Source: Daphnia carinata (lineage: Eukaryota > Arthropoda > Branchiopoda > Diplostraca > Daphniidae). Taken from it: a stretch of DNA of 64,000 nucleotides. The number at the start of each line of letters is the position of its first letter. The stretch's first letter is position 1. The position numbers were made by a program, and so were the translations under genes. Location of the stretch: assembly GCF_022539665.2 (NCBI RefSeq), contig NC_081339.1, positions 5,260,017 through 5,324,016 of the forward strand. Direction: 5' to 3'. Below are positions 40,164 through 52,624 of the stretch, piece by piece. The notes beneath the pieces are model-generated. The model made no database searches, was not told where the DNA came from, and saw only the letters and a list, made by a program, of their open reading frames with translations.

Positions 40164-41985
40164 ACCTAATCCATGTTTTATGTTGACTTGTGCCATTTCT
40201 GGGTTTCCGAACCACACCCATTTTCGGCCTAACTACGGTCCCACAATTGTTCAGTTCCTTCGCTGCATGGACTTATTATTAACGATTCTTTTAGTACAGC
40301 ACTAACAGAATTTAAATTTAACACACTGTCAGGTGGTGGACTGAATAACTAAACAATAAATAATTGTTTTTTTTTTAATTCTATACTTATTTTGAATTCT
40401 TATTTGAAAAGTTTAGGTACCTGACTGTGTTAGCCTAATGCCAACTCATCCTCACATTCAATTAAGGAAGAGTTTTGAAAAACCTCCTTCACTGTTTGAA
40501 AACTGTTCCGTTCCAATTTGTTCTTTTCCCCTAGCTGAGCTTGTAGACTCAAAATTTGAGCTACAAAACACAAATGAATAAAAGCAAATAAATAGAATCA
40601 TTACGTATTATGCCTTACCATCCTTAGCTTTGCTGTTATCTAATATTTTGTGTTGTTCCAATAATTGGGCCTGCAGCTTCATAATTTGATCTAATAAACA
40701 ATAATTAATAATTGAAAACCAATATAATAATGTTTATACTTACCATCCTTTTGTTGTATTATCTTAACCATTTTACAATTGTTTCTCCAGCCACGCGTTA
40801 TTCTCCATCCACGCTAATGAACTAACTGCGAATGGCATCCAATGGACTGAAATTGCCTTCGCCTGTAATAACGAGTCTGAGCGGTAGATGGGTACGTGTC
40901 GGAAAAAAAGAAAAAAAGTGCGATTTTTTTTTCCGACATTTTTTGGCCCACCCGGTGATTGGCTAAGAGAAGCCGGAAGAAGAGCTGAAGATTTGGAACA
41001 TTTTTACAGGAGCGATTAACCTTTAGTTCGGATTTGTGGGTAGCCACATCGCCCTCCGTGAACACATCATCGGACTAAGCGGCACCCCACGTCCCCTTTC
41101 CGGCCAGAGCCCTCCAAACCTCGGAATATGTTGTTTTTATATATACCGTACAGTAGGGGCATGACCCCCTACGGGCTTATTACGAGTCAAGGGGAAACGG
41201 GGCTACGGAAAGGAAGGGAGCCCAGATATGCACTTCAATTTTTTAAATATAAAATACCGTCTCGGGAATCCAAATTAAGTATAGAAATGTCATGTCATCC
41301 ATCGAATCAATACAATTTATTCAGTGTCTTGCCCCAACCAAGAATCTTTTCAGATGCAATGTTACTATTAACCTATGCTGAGAAAAGAAAAATAACACCA
41401 TTAAGCATCTCAATTGTTGCTCATGTGACTTACATGACTCATAGATTCAACTTCTGGTAGAAGCTTGGGAAAGGCCATACAAATTGCAGATGATAATCAT
41501 TGTATAAGGCTCTTGAATGATAAAATAGCACCCCTAGAATGTTGCATTGTTGATAGTTGTGTTCCCAGTATGCTAAAAATCCTTTCCTGTTGGATAATTT
41601 TTTTTTAGATTAGACATGGGTGGCAAAAAGTAGGAGAAATGCTTTGTCATAAATTCAAAAAATTTTCAAGAAAATTCCTTTCATACCTAAATAGTCCATG
41701 TGTGATGTTCATCGCTGCAATGCCAGCGAAGTGAAACATCTTTAGAGCCATTTAAGTACCCAGCTTCACCAACACTCTGAACGTCAAGGACAAGTTGTTC
41801 TTTAGCAAGAGAAGCAGCTCATACCTTAATGGTAATGCACTTTCAGTGTTTTTCAACTGTATGCTCACTCGTCCAACCTGGAACATTTCCAGATTTTACT
41901 TGATCCCCCGCTAAAATTCTGTGAATGCAAAATAACAGCATTAAAAATACTTTTTCAATAGACAAAAAACCGGAATTAATTCTAT
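40164..41985 (-). pseudogene. Unrecognised multi-exon gene, right copy, split
   Basis: The 5' exons (ATG near 40771, then MVKIIQQKD and the coiled-coil pieces) lie downstream, on the minus strand, of the 3' exons (41985-41270). The copy therefore cannot be read as one gene in this order. The late piece carries the same in-frame TGA as the left copy. The beta-rich piece (SIQLKNTESAL) keeps its frame despite substitutions. A gene fragment or fragments made by rearrangement is the likeliest reading. Confidence 0.5.
40945..41240 (-). repeat. Dispersed repeat D, copy 3 (truncated)
   Basis: Lacks the terminal hairpin seen at 33014-33052 and at the end of 36444-36852, because it stops at the ccgggt/gggcc junction near 40945. 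It keeps the GTAGGGGCATGACCCCCTAC palindrome near 41153-41172. Confidence 0.7.
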
Positions 41986-41990
41986 GTAAA

Positions 41991-43049
41991 TGGTCGACTG
42001 AAAGTCGTTACTTGTTAAAAATGGTAAATTTGTGTTCTGAAATAGAAAAAGTTAAGATTGTATTATAACCAAAAATATCAAAGATGTTTTTTTTACATTT
42101 GTACCCACCATGCTTTTTCTTGCTTCGATGGATGTCCGCCTACAGTACAAACCAATTATTAGGAAACACGTGAAAACTTAAAAAACACACCTCAAACCAC
42201 GCGACATCGACAAGGATTTCAATAGAAGAACGTCCATTACAGCACCCTCTAACGGCACCTTCAACGTACGCCCGGCAAAATGAGATGGCAGACGTTGCCA
42301 AATCATTGCTAAGCAGTTTATCACTTCTTCACTTAATGTCTTATATCGTGGCCACCAGAGCTATGTTTTGAAATGTTTCGGAATGAAAGCAAACATAGAA
42401 AACTAATTGTTAGAAAAATGCGATGTGTCTCTTCTTTGGAAAAGGCAAAATCTTACCACGTTCCTTTTTTAATTTGATGAAAGTTTAATTTTAAACACAA
42501 TCCCGTCTAATGCACTTATCTAAAAAAACTTGAAGTTTCACATAAAAATGCGAAGAAATAATCGCTCATAGATGTCGTTGCCAGCAGCGCCAGCAAAATT
42601 CGCGGGCCGTAGACTTTTCCTAGAAAATATAATAATCAACTGCACAAAAATAGGAAAATGGACATTGAGTTTGACTATTAAAATTTATTATTTTTAAGAA
42701 GCACCTAGCAATATTAGTTAACAGTTTCACAATTCTTCAAAATTTTCGCTATCTCATGTAATTAATGTACAACAAAATTGGTATAATGTTTGTTAATCAA
42801 GTTTTTACTTTCCCGAGGGAAAACTGCATTCATTTTAACATTCTATCGACGGACTCAACTTACACATACTTACAAACTTACACATACACATACTTTCTTC
42901 CGTTGTTAGCAATCTGCTTAAATGTTCGGGCTAGTTTTATCTCATCCAGTTAGCCATGATAGCAGACGATATTCGTAGTAAATTATTTTCATTTGGCTTT
43001 TTCCGTCGTCTGCTAGTCTAGGTGGTATCATCCTCATCGACGATCCAAC
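41991..43049. other. Intergenic DNA upstream of TRMT10C
   Basis: No supported exon. It marks the right edge of the repeat island and contains the presumed promoter of the next gene. A tacacata-type low-complexity stretch lies at 42861-42892. Confidence 0.45.
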
Positions 43050-44422
43050 ATGTTTCTTACCAGTTTTATGAAATCGGTTTATCGTTTGCAACACACAAGT
43101 CGTCAGGCTGTTCCTTTCACTTTTAGGTTAGCTATCCGGCAACAAGTTCCTTGTCATAAATACTGTTCTGAGGAAAACCCCCCAAATACTCAATCAAAGT
43201 CTAATCATCATGTTACATTGACAGAAGATGTTATAAAAACCTTAACTGGAGGGGATCCAGACATGGTAAAGCGACTGAAGCTTGCCGAGTTTGAATACGA
43301 AGTGTCAAAACAAGAAGGAGCAAGAACGCCGTCTGAATTAACTCTGCAGCATTGGAAAGAACTGCTGACATTATCTTCAACAAGCAAACGGAAGAAGTAT
43401 CTATTATTTCTTTTCAAAATTGAAATGACAAAGTTGAACAGGAAAAACAAAAAGGATGAACAGAAAGTTAAACGAGAAGCAGAGAAAGAGGCAGAAAAAG
43501 AAGCAGACAAATTAAAAGACAAAAATGATGAACATATTGAGTATGGGCTAGGAAAAAACACAATTTGCCTGAAAATTTATGAAACCAAAATGGATCACTT
43601 CCACAACACCAAAATGTTAAAAGCTTCCATATTTGATTTGCCTGTTGTATATGATCTTAGTTACGATCAGCATATGACTCCTCAAGAACAAAAGAATGCT
43701 GCAAAGCAATTGGTACTTTCTTTAGTGGCAAATAGGGAGCATGATCATCCTTTTCCTTTCCAGTTTTGCAATGTCAACTTTAATGGACCAGTGATGAAAC
43801 ATCTTCTTAAACTTGTTCCAAGTCTCTACAACCCTGATTTCCCAGTCAACATCAGCCCCAAAAGTTACCTTGACATTTTTCCACGAGATAAGCTCATTTA
43901 TCTAACACCTCATTGTCAAAACGAAATGACTCATTTCGATCCCGACAGCGTCTATATTGTCGGATGCTTAGTGGACAAAGGCGAAAGTAAAGCCCATTCT
44001 TTAGCCAAAGCCAAACGAGACAATATCCAAATGGCTAAATTGCCTCTCGATCGGTATCTCAGTTTCGGTGGCGGCAGCGGGAAAAGTCTGACGTTGAATG
44101 CCATGATAAACATCCTTCTGGAACTTAAAACTCATGGAGACTGGACCAAAGCCCTTCAGTTTGTTCCAAGGCGAAAAATCCGAGAATTTCAACAATTTCC
44201 AGAGGTGTCTAGAATGGTACATTATTGTCATCTAATAAGTCATTTAAAAAATGCATTAAAATAAATACCATTGTTTTCCAGAAATATCCGAAGAAAAATA
44301 TGGAGTCGAGAAAACGAGTGATTGGAGATCTGGATGAGTTATTGTTTTCGGATGTCCCACGAAGAACTGATGTCCCCGGCTCAAAGTCGGACAGACGAAA
44401 AACATCGCTCTTTGATGAATAG
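43050..44422 (+). CDS. TRMT10C: Mitochondrial tRNA methyltransferase 10C / RNase P protein 1
   Basis: Two exons, 43050-44216 and 44282-44422, in phase 0, giving 435 residues. MRPP1 is the SAM-dependent m1A9/m1G9 tRNA methyltransferase. It pairs with MRPP2 and supports PRORP in animal mitochondrial RNase P, which cuts tRNA 5' ends. The N terminus is a basic mitochondrial presequence. A Lys/Glu-rich helical stretch follows (about residues 125-165). The SPOUT-fold TRM10 domain shows VVYDLSYDQHMTPQE, YLTPHCQNEM, VYIVGCLVDKG, SLAKAKRDNIQMAKLPLDRYL and the SAM-binding GGGSGKSLTLNAMINILLEL. The family pattern is complete. Of the TRM10 paralogs, 10C fits best because of the presequence and long N-terminal region. 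Exon 2 adds a basic/polar tail. Confidence 0.93.
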
Positions 44423-46101
44423 TCATGACTTTCGTAAATAAACAGTTAATATTTTCTAAGCTCCTGCCTTCTTCCTTAAAACAGAAACAAAAATGAAAAG
44501 GTTAGATCATGATAATTGTGTATATTTCTTCAACTCTCACGAGTCGAGATATGGCTTTTCTCGGAGAAGGTAGTACTCGATAAGTCAATCGCGACTTCCA
44601 TTATCATCACTCATTTTTACAGAATCAATAGATAAGGAGATGGGGGGCATTCAACATCAATAAATTAAATTGAAAATTAAGAAAATTCGTAAAATTAAAA
44701 CAAAGAGGTGGGGAGAGGGTGACATTGGATTTTTCGATCAACACGATCCACATACCGAAACATGGAAGGGATGATTGGACATTCACAAACACGATGCACA
44801 AAAAAGAAAAAAAAAATATATAAATACTACAATGGTAAATCCACATCACAGCGGCAGCTTATTTTTCCGTTTAATTTTTGATGGACACAAAAAAAAGGAG
44901 AATAGTAATAATTCAAAAGTCGTGTTTTGATGTTTTCACTGTTTCTTTCAAGAGCTTTCCCTTAAGCATGGAAGAGCGTATGCAGCCGTCCACAGTATTT
45001 TCAATTCGCAGTATCAAAAACACCAAAGGCACGAGACATGTCATTCCAGAAAGGGAGATGGATGAGGGGACATCAAGAGGAAGGACTCTTAAATTTTTAT
45101 TGATTTAAATTTTTTTTTTAATTCAGGAAAAAAATTGGTGACCCTGTATATAACACGATTCTTTTTTCTCCTCTGCTCATGTACTGGAAGCCCCATGAAA
45201 CAAACTTAATAATAGGGGATGTGAAAAAATGTGGGGAGGGACGATTGGCTTTTGCCTACACTTCCGTCTCAAAAGTGAATTGGAGAAATTTTTAAGTGAA
45301 AAGAGATCGCGCAATCTGAGCAATGGGGCCGCGGTACAGCAAGAGAACGAAGGGAGGGGAATGGGAGGATGTAGAAGTTCTTTTAATCACCGAAAAAGAG
45401 GAGAATACGAACACACATAAACATTGTCGTAACCACTTGGTATTTGTAGGTTTTTTCTTCTTTGGAGGAAGGGGGGAAAAAAAATATCTTGAGCGCACCA
45501 ACTGTCGATGGTTGTTTTTTGTCTTCGAAATTTTCAGCTCTTCTTCAGTATCTTCTACAGCTTTAACGCATGGGAATTTCGATTGCTTTGTTGAATCAAC
45601 AAATGTTCGGAAATCAATTGTTCTGTCTCCAAGAGTCGAAATCATGCACAGGGTTTCATAGTTAAAGAAAAGGGAGACAAAAAGGGGAGAAAAAGTGGCG
45701 CACCTAATCGAAACTGAACCTACCCAATGGATCAAATTTCAAAAACTAAGGAAGAAAATAAATCGTTCCCAATTCCCCCGTAGATACAAAATAACAATCC
45801 TATCTAAATGTTTACAATCCTTCTAGTTTACTAATCCACAATAAGTAGCCTATTGGAATCGTATAACACAGAAAGAACAAAGAATAATAGTCGAATCAAT
45901 GATAGACTGGGCCGAGTATTTGTTCAAACCAGAAATAGATGCGGCTATCTTGGTAGTAGTGGAGTAGAACAAAAGAATAGCGGGAACTGCACCATGCTTA
46001 ACAAAAGTAGTGAACCAACCCTGACGGGACAGTCAATGGATCAGGTGAGAATAAAGAGATGCAACGGGAGAGGTCATATGTGGAGACGCCGCTTTCCAGT
46101 G
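44423..46101. other. Convergent 3' region, no gene seen
   Basis: Lies between the TRMT10C stop and the ataxin-7-like stop. It likely contains both 3' UTRs. An AATAAA occurs near 44437 for TRMT10C. ORFs at 44878-45108, 45229-45420 and 45292-45735 have no recognisable domain and overlap one another. Confidence 0.5.
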
Positions 46102-48690
46102 TCACATTGGATCACCTGGATCGGGTTGAAGAAGCAGTGATGTAGATGTTGAATGAAGTCGTGGGCCGGCGGATACATTTCCTCCACCTCCGCCGGCTTG
46201 ATGATTCAATTCTGAAAAGGTGATATTACCAGCAGAGAGGTCAGCCATCAGGCTCAATGAGGCTGTTCCCTCGCTGGTTTGGTTGAGAAACGTCAGCACG
46301 CCATCTTCGCCGACTAAACCATCAAATCCTTCCATCAGGTCATCAGCCTGTTCTTGCTCCGTTGGATGTCCTCCAGTCACGCCGTTCAGAAGGCTCTTCT
46401 TTAAACGTGCGCGATGATGGTGGTGACTACATTTAACAATCAAGAATTAATACGTCACGAAAAACGTGAACATGGCATGATATCAAAATAGACTTGGTGA
46501 AGATCGACGAATGTTTCATGTTATTGCTTGTTCAGGCAGCTGGATCCAATTGCCCGACTGCAAATGCTCAAATCATATTTCAATCATTTCAATTGATTAC
46601 TTACTTGTGTCCTTCTGGCTGGACGCCGATGGATAGCTGCAACCCATTAGGGAGTTCAATGCTGTTTGATTCATGCGACATGAGATGGTGACTACTAGAC
46701 GGCTGGGTTATTGAAGGACGCAAAAGACTTTGAAGGCCAAGGGTGCCAGATGCTGTGGAGATAGATCGTACCGCAGAACTGGCAGCTGATCGTTTAAGCG
46801 TAGAACGTACTGTCGAACGCAGAAAATCCCATTTGCGATCAGGCGCAGCACTTGCCCGTGATACATGACGGCGCAATCCGAACGAGCAGACGGCCAGGGG
46901 TTTGGGATGATGTGGAGTAAATGTCAAACTAACGGCCGGCATCACCGTAGAAGGAAAAACTCGTGTAAGAAGTCCAGAGGATGGAAGGTGCTGAACGTTC
47001 TGCGATTCTGTTAGTGGAAGCACTTCTACTGAAAGTTCGCTTCCAACTGCTGGTTGTGGCTGTGACTGGAGCAAAGATGTTAACAGTTTTTTTGCGGGGG
47101 GCGGACGCACAAGAGGTGGACGTCCCAGTTTGGGGACGGCAGAAGCTTGGCATGGGACAACATTGGATAAAGTTGGTTTGGCAACTGGCTGATGGGCCGC
47201 TCCAGCAGGTAGATTAGCTCCGTCCTTCCCCTGTTTTGTTACAGATTCTTTAACTGCTCGATGTTCGGCGAGCAAGTCGTCAAAAGGGCGACTGCGACCC
47301 TGAACAGCTCGCCTAAGTGTTAAAGAATGAGCTTTGCAGGTAAGAGAGCGAGTACAAGCTCTGTTCAAGTCGCTCATCCAAACTCCACAATGTTTCTCCA
47401 AGTCCAATTCACGTTCCTTGACAGGAAGCATTCGTCGTTCCGATTTTGATGTTTTGCGTTGTTTCTTGCCTGATCTGTTCTGCACGCCAGAGGAGCCACA
47501 TGCGTTGGAAACTGATGCCCCCAGATCAGCTGGACTGTCGGCTAACATGACGCCGTTTCCGATTTCAGGCAAATGGATTTGCACCGTTTGGTTGCCTGAT
47601 GAATCAACCGCGACAGTCATTGTTATGGCTGGCGAAGGCGTCATCACGCCTGTGCCAGCCGGCCCACCAGCTGTAAGCGGCGACACAGGAGAAGGTGCAG
47701 TCAGCGTCGGTTGCAAAGGAGAAAACTGGACGGGTGGTGGCTGCTGAGGCGACGGCACTTTATCATAGGACGTGCCTGTCAATGCCGATACTATCGGGGT
47801 AGGTATCTTGTTGGCTGGCCCGTGAGAGACGATGTTTGAGGCCGCAGATGATGCCGGTTTACTCCCACTCACTCGTTTACTGCTTGTACCACCACTACCA
47901 CCCCGTGGCTTGAGAGGAGCAGCTGGGCTGGCAAGCAAGTAAGCTAGCGATGTGGGCATGGCTGATTGCCCAGTAGCTGCCTTCTTGGTTGCCTTTGCTT
48001 TTGCTGAGCTGCTGACTGGTGCTGCCGCAGTGGGATGAACACAGTTGTCGAGAGATTCTGGCAACTGTGACTGACAGCTGGTCCATTCTTGAGCATGTTT
48101 CAACTCTACCATACCCAAGAAACTGATATTCAGAAATACTTCAGAATAAAGAAAAACCTTTTATCTTTACCTATATGATTTTTCAATCCCTGAGGTGTGC
48201 ACACCCTTTGACAATAGTTACAGGTTACGAGGTAGAATTCATCTCTGACAGGACAAAGTCCATAGAATGACATATCTGTAATGACGATGCACAAGGAGTG
48301 CAACATAGTGGGAATATTAGACTACTGACAATTATCAACCCACATGAAACCATTCACCTTGTTTCGGTAGTTTCATGGCGTCTCCTTCTTTAGTCTGATT
48401 GACTTTGGATTGTTCATCTGTGTCACCTGCGTAATGAAAAGGCGACAAAGGTAATACCGGGAATGACATTTTTATTTTGACAATTTAAAAGCCATTTATC
48501 GTTGGGCCGGAGCCGTCCCGATTCGGAAGCATCATGAAATTAATTTTCATAAGGTATCTGTTTGGAATATAGAAAATGCACTTAAAAAGACAAATTACTC
48601 ACTTAATGGACTATCTCTGCCTAATCTATCAGCCCAAACAGACCAAGGCTGGCCATGAAGACTTGTTGGACTGTCATCCTTCGACGCCAT
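46102..48690 (-). CDS. Atxn7: Ataxin-7-like SAGA deubiquitinase-module subunit
   Basis: Five minus-strand exons: 48690-48603, 48426-48358, 48275-48171, 48105-46605 and 46426-46102. Phases agree, giving about 695 residues. In animals ataxin-7 anchors the H2B deubiquitinase module to the SAGA coactivator. The N terminus has GQPWSVWADRL, as in the ataxin-7 family. A zinc finger lies at about 71-91 (CNYC...HIELKH, after GLCPVRDEFYLV). It becomes complete only if exon 4 begins at 48105, which fixes that splice site over an upstream in-frame ATG. The SCA7 domain spans about 315-373 (KHCGVWMSDLNRACTRSLTC, KAHS, RRAVQGRSRPFDDLLAEHR). The rest is Ser/Pro/Ala-rich, with a short His run (HHHH) in the last exon. 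I see no polyglutamine tract. Confidence 0.93.
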
Positions 48691-49480
48691 CTTTTTCAAG
48701 CTTCTCGTTTTTTTCTTATTTTCTCCTGTCCCGTCTTCTCTCCGCTTACCTGCGACAGCGTTGCAACTATTGTAAAATATGCTGAATAGCACCCCTTCCC
48801 CTTGATGCGTACTCCGCTTGATAATTTTTAGCGTTTGACGTGTTGGAGTGATTTGAGAATTTTTTAACTGTTGCCTGGCTTAATAATTGACAGTTCTGAA
48901 ATGATCAAAAAAAATTTAAGGTTAGAATAATTTTCGAATTTTAGTTTTGGACTCAACAAAAAATGTACAGGCTCGGAGCAACTGCATTAGTTCTATTCTT
49001 TATCTTTTATTTATTTTTAATTTTCAGATTATTTTCAAGTGTGGGATCTGGATTTAAAAAGAAACAGATGCTTATTACCATTTTATTACCGTATGCCACG
49101 AAGGACAAACTCAATAGCTATTCGCGATCGACTGTGCTACCTTAGGCTATCTAACTAAATCGCTCTAAATACTTATTAGTTTTAAGAGGATGAAACTATT
49201 TGCAGTTAATTGCTAAAAATTTTGAAACAGTTAATTTTTAAGATAAAGATCAAGTTCTGCAGTTTAAAAAAATTGTCTTTCGTTATTAATTTTTTAGGTT
49301 TGTCTGCTGAAAGCAAGAAACAAAAGAATTCCGATTCGCGCTCATGTTAAAACGAAATGTTTTTAACTTTGGCAGTCAAACTCAAACAGCATTGATGCTG
49401 GACGTACTTCTCGTACAACTAAAACAGCACAAGTTATTTTTCTTCTAAACACATTTTCGTTTAACTATTTAGTTTACAAA
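48691..49480. promoter_or_regulatory. Divergent promoter region, Atxn7 / THOC7
   Basis: 790 bases between two opposite start codons. No coding exon is supported here; the ORF at 48963-49145 lacks any domain. Shared promoter function is inferred from layout. Confidence 0.5.
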
Positions 49481-50163
49481 ATGGGAGACGGTAATTTGTT
49501 TTGTTTAGAAATTGATGCAATTAATTTATTAGCTTGTATTTCGTTATGCAGAGGAGATTATTCGAAGAAGATTGTTGTTCGATGGTGAGGGTACTGGCGA
49601 TGAAAGGAGACTCAATGTTTTGCTTAAAAATTTCCTGACTTGGTGCAATTCCACTGATAGTGTGGAAGAAACGTAATAGATTTCAACTATGTAATAAATT
49701 CAAAAAACCTTAATTTGCATCAGAATTTTCTTACAGACGAGCACAATATGCAAGAATGATGGCCCAAATTGCCCAATGTGAATTTGCTGCCACAAAATCC
49801 TTGCGCTGTTGTGAGATGAACTCTGCAGAACAGCAGCATTATGACGAGCTCTACAACCAAATAGAAGAAGGCATTGTGTCAGCGAAAAAGGACATTGAGG
49901 CGACCAAGAAAGAGCTTCAAGAAGCCAGACAAATTCGTAGGAATAAGATGGAATATGATGCATTAGCTGCAATAATTCAAACACAGCCTGATCGTAAAAC
50001 CAATCAAGATAAACTTGCTTTGCTGAGACAAGAACTGGAAGCATCAGAAGCTGAGTGTCAGAAATTAGAAATGAAACTGGAACAGAGACGCAAACAATTT
50101 CATCTGCTTATTTCAACTATCCAGGGCTTACAACATCTTCTTGCTGATGATGAAACAACCTAA
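49481..50163 (+). CDS. THOC7: THO complex subunit 7
   Basis: Three exons: 49481-49490 (a 10-base first coding exon), 49552-49672 and 49737-50163. Phases agree, giving 185 residues. THOC7 is part of the nuclear THO/TREX complex, which packages nascent mRNA for export. The sequence follows the family: MGDEEIIRRRLLFDGEG, RRLNVLLKNFLTWC, QYARMMAQIAQCEF, RRNKMEYDALAAIIQTQPDR and LEQRRKQFHLLISTIQGLQ. From about residue 70 onward it is predicted coiled coil, used in the family to pair with THOC5. The tiny first exon is easily missed by ORF-based annotation. The gene converges with transketolase 216 bases away. Confidence 0.94.
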
Positions 50164-50379
50164 TAACTATGTACCATTGTTTTTTTTTGCTTTATATTTG
50201 AATAAGGAATAAAAGGTACTTAACACCAAATTTCTGTATAAATCAACTAGCCAAAACAATACATATCTAAATCAGAATGCCATAGAAGAATGTTTTAGAA
50301 ACACCACCAGTTCTTCTAATCTATCCTTTGTAGACTTTGGGTAAGGAATGGTATAGGAATGAGTGACTTTGAAAAACGT

Positions 50380-52624
50380 TTACAACGCCACAAGCTTCTT
50401 AGCAGCTTCGGCAATCGCCTTGGCGCCAATTCCAAAGTGTTCGAGAAGCACCTCAGGTGGCCCGGAACGGGGAACTTCGCGCACCGCCAAAATCTTGACG
50501 ATGATATTTCGTTGTTCAGCTAGAGTTGAGGCCACAGCTTCGCCCAAACCTCCTTCGGGGTAGTGATCTTCCACCGTCAAAACGCGTCCGTTGCAACGGG
50601 TAGCTTCCTTCAATAGCAGATCGTGATCGATGGGCTTGATGGTGAAAGGATCAACAACTGCAGCCTTAATGCCGGCTTCCATCAGCAGGTCGGAGGCCTT
50701 AAGAGCTTCGTGAAGGGTGACGCCAGCGCCAACGATCACCAAATCATCTTCGTCATGACTACGTACAACGTGTCCCTTTCCAGCCGAAAAAGCTTGCTCG
50801 TTATCATAGATCACAGCCGTGTTGGGTCGAGAAGTACGAATAAAGCAAATGCCTTTGGTTTTTCCTGCAAGTTCGGCAGCTCTCTCGCAGCTGACAGCAT
50901 CACTCGGATAGAAGACGGTGGCTCCTACACGATGAAATTTGAATAACAATGAAACAACATGAAGGTTTCCTGAATCAACTTTTGAAATTTTAGTCATACC
51001 TGGAATGGCTCTGAACATCGCTAAATCCTCAAGTGCCATTTGGGATGGCCCATCCTCACCAATAGATACTCCAGCGTGCGATCCGACGCAGGTAATGTTG
51101 GTCTGCGAGATGGCACCCATACGCAGCTGGTCGAAAGCACGGGTAAAGAAAGCAGCAAAGGTAGAAACATACGGAATAGTACGGCCACGACAACCAGCTC
51201 CGATGGCTACTCCCACCAAGTTTTGCTCCGCAATGAAACATTCGATGTAACGCTCAGCTGACACCTGAAACAAAGAAAAATACCAACCAAGCATTAAAAA
51301 ACAAATTCATTAGTTTAATTCGATAAGTAACCTAAAAGACTTACTTTCTTGATCTTGTCGGAGTAGGTTGAGTTTTTGGTGTCTCCGTCCAAAGCAATGA
51401 CACGCGGGTTGTGTTCGGCCAATTTAGCCAATGCAGTGCCGTAGGCAAGGCGAGTCGCAACCATTTCACCCATTTTGTAAGCAGGAGGTGCAGACAAGCG
51501 AACGTCATCAATATTGACCTCGGGAGCGTCATTTACAGGTTCCGGAATGTGCGGTGCCCCAGTTGAAGTTCCCGGCTGCATCTGTTGTTCAATAGCTTGG
51601 ATGACTTCATCAGCCTTCGCACCCAAAGGTTTTCCATGCCAATCTAGCTCATCGGAAATAGCTGGGAACTTGTATCCCTTGTAAGTTTTAGCCAGTATGG
51701 CCGTGGGTTTACCAAGAGTTGAAGATGCTTCATCGAAGGCCTTAAAAATAATAGGTTAATTTTCTTTCTTTATCCAGTAACTACATATACCAATACCTTG
51801 CAGAGTTCCTCAACATCGTGACCGTCGACAACGATGGCATGGAATCCAAAGGCTTCGAGCCTCTTACGGTAGACTTCCATGTTGTGCTGAAGAGAAGTGG
51901 GTTCAGATTGTCCCAGACGGTTGATGTCAAAAATAGCGCACAGATTGTCCAAATGGTAATGCCCAGCAAAATGCAAAGCTTCCCAGATTGATCCTTCAGC
52001 ACTTTCACCATCACCAATCAAGCAGTAAGTCCTGTCATGTAAAAAGACAAATGTTGTCACAAGTTGCCAGGACAATGAAACATTAGCTTATTTTACCTGT
52101 ATGATGCTTTATCGTAATGTTTCCCCACATATGCCATTCCACAAGCAACACTCAAGCCTTGGCCGAGTGATCCAGTGGCAACATCAACAAAGTTGAGACG
52201 AGGAGTAGGGTGGCCCTCCAAGTCACTGTCCAACTTCCTGAGGTTCATCAGGTCTTCAACAGGGAAGAGACCAGCCTCAGCCCAAGCAGCATAAAGGATT
52301 GGGGCAGCATGTCCCTTGGACAGGATGAAACGATCAGAAGACTTATCCCTTGGTTCAGATAGCTTGTACTTCATGACACGGAAGAAAAGACAAGACATGA
52401 TCTCTGCCATTGAAGCACATGATGTTGGGTGACTGAATAGAAAGACAAGAACATTGAATTATTAGTAACATTTAGTTCAAGGTAAACTTTCTGAAAAAGA
52501 TTAGTGTCAGTTCTCATTTCACTTACCCAGATTTGCTGGCATTGGTAGCCCTGATGGAGTCGATACGAAGCCGGTCGGCCAAGTTACGAAGTTCGCGAAC
52601 GGTGTTGTCGTCTAGTCCAGCCAT
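50380..52624 (-). CDS. TKT: Transketolase
   Basis: Six minus-strand exons: 52624-52527, 52432-52097, 52031-51797, 51740-51345, 51264-51000 and 50924-50380. Phases agree, giving 624 residues (human TKT is 623). The enzyme is a thiamine-diphosphate-dependent cytosolic homodimer that moves two-carbon units between sugar phosphates in the non-oxidative pentose phosphate pathway. Motifs seen are [29 protein letters not shown], and the thiamine/metal motif from [19 protein letters not shown] through [11 protein letters not shown]. Others are [20 protein letters not shown]-type [48 protein letters not shown] and [11 protein letters not shown]. The domain order (thiamine-binding N part, pyrimidine part, C domain) is complete. 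Confidence 0.96.

Larger units (their letters stand above)
40164..41990 (-). repeat. Right arm of the inverted duplication, permuted order (B-C-D-A on minus strand)
   Basis: Read on the minus strand, 41990 to about 41240 matches left blocks B and C. About 41240 to 40945 matches repeat D (truncated at its far end), and 40945 to 40164 matches block A. The left/right match is close, with base changes and small indels. The D/A junction near 40945 does not exist in the left arm, while the left A/B junction is split to the two ends here. Confidence 0.85.

Noticed and set aside
44878-45735. Several ORFs between TRMT10C and the ataxin-7-like gene
   Set aside because: They overlap on both strands, are cut by A/T tracts and show no domain. 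The region is best read as 3' UTR and spacer.
46981-47747. Plus-strand ORFs opposite the large ataxin-7-like exon
   Set aside because: The minus strand carries the SCA7 domain. These frames show no domain.
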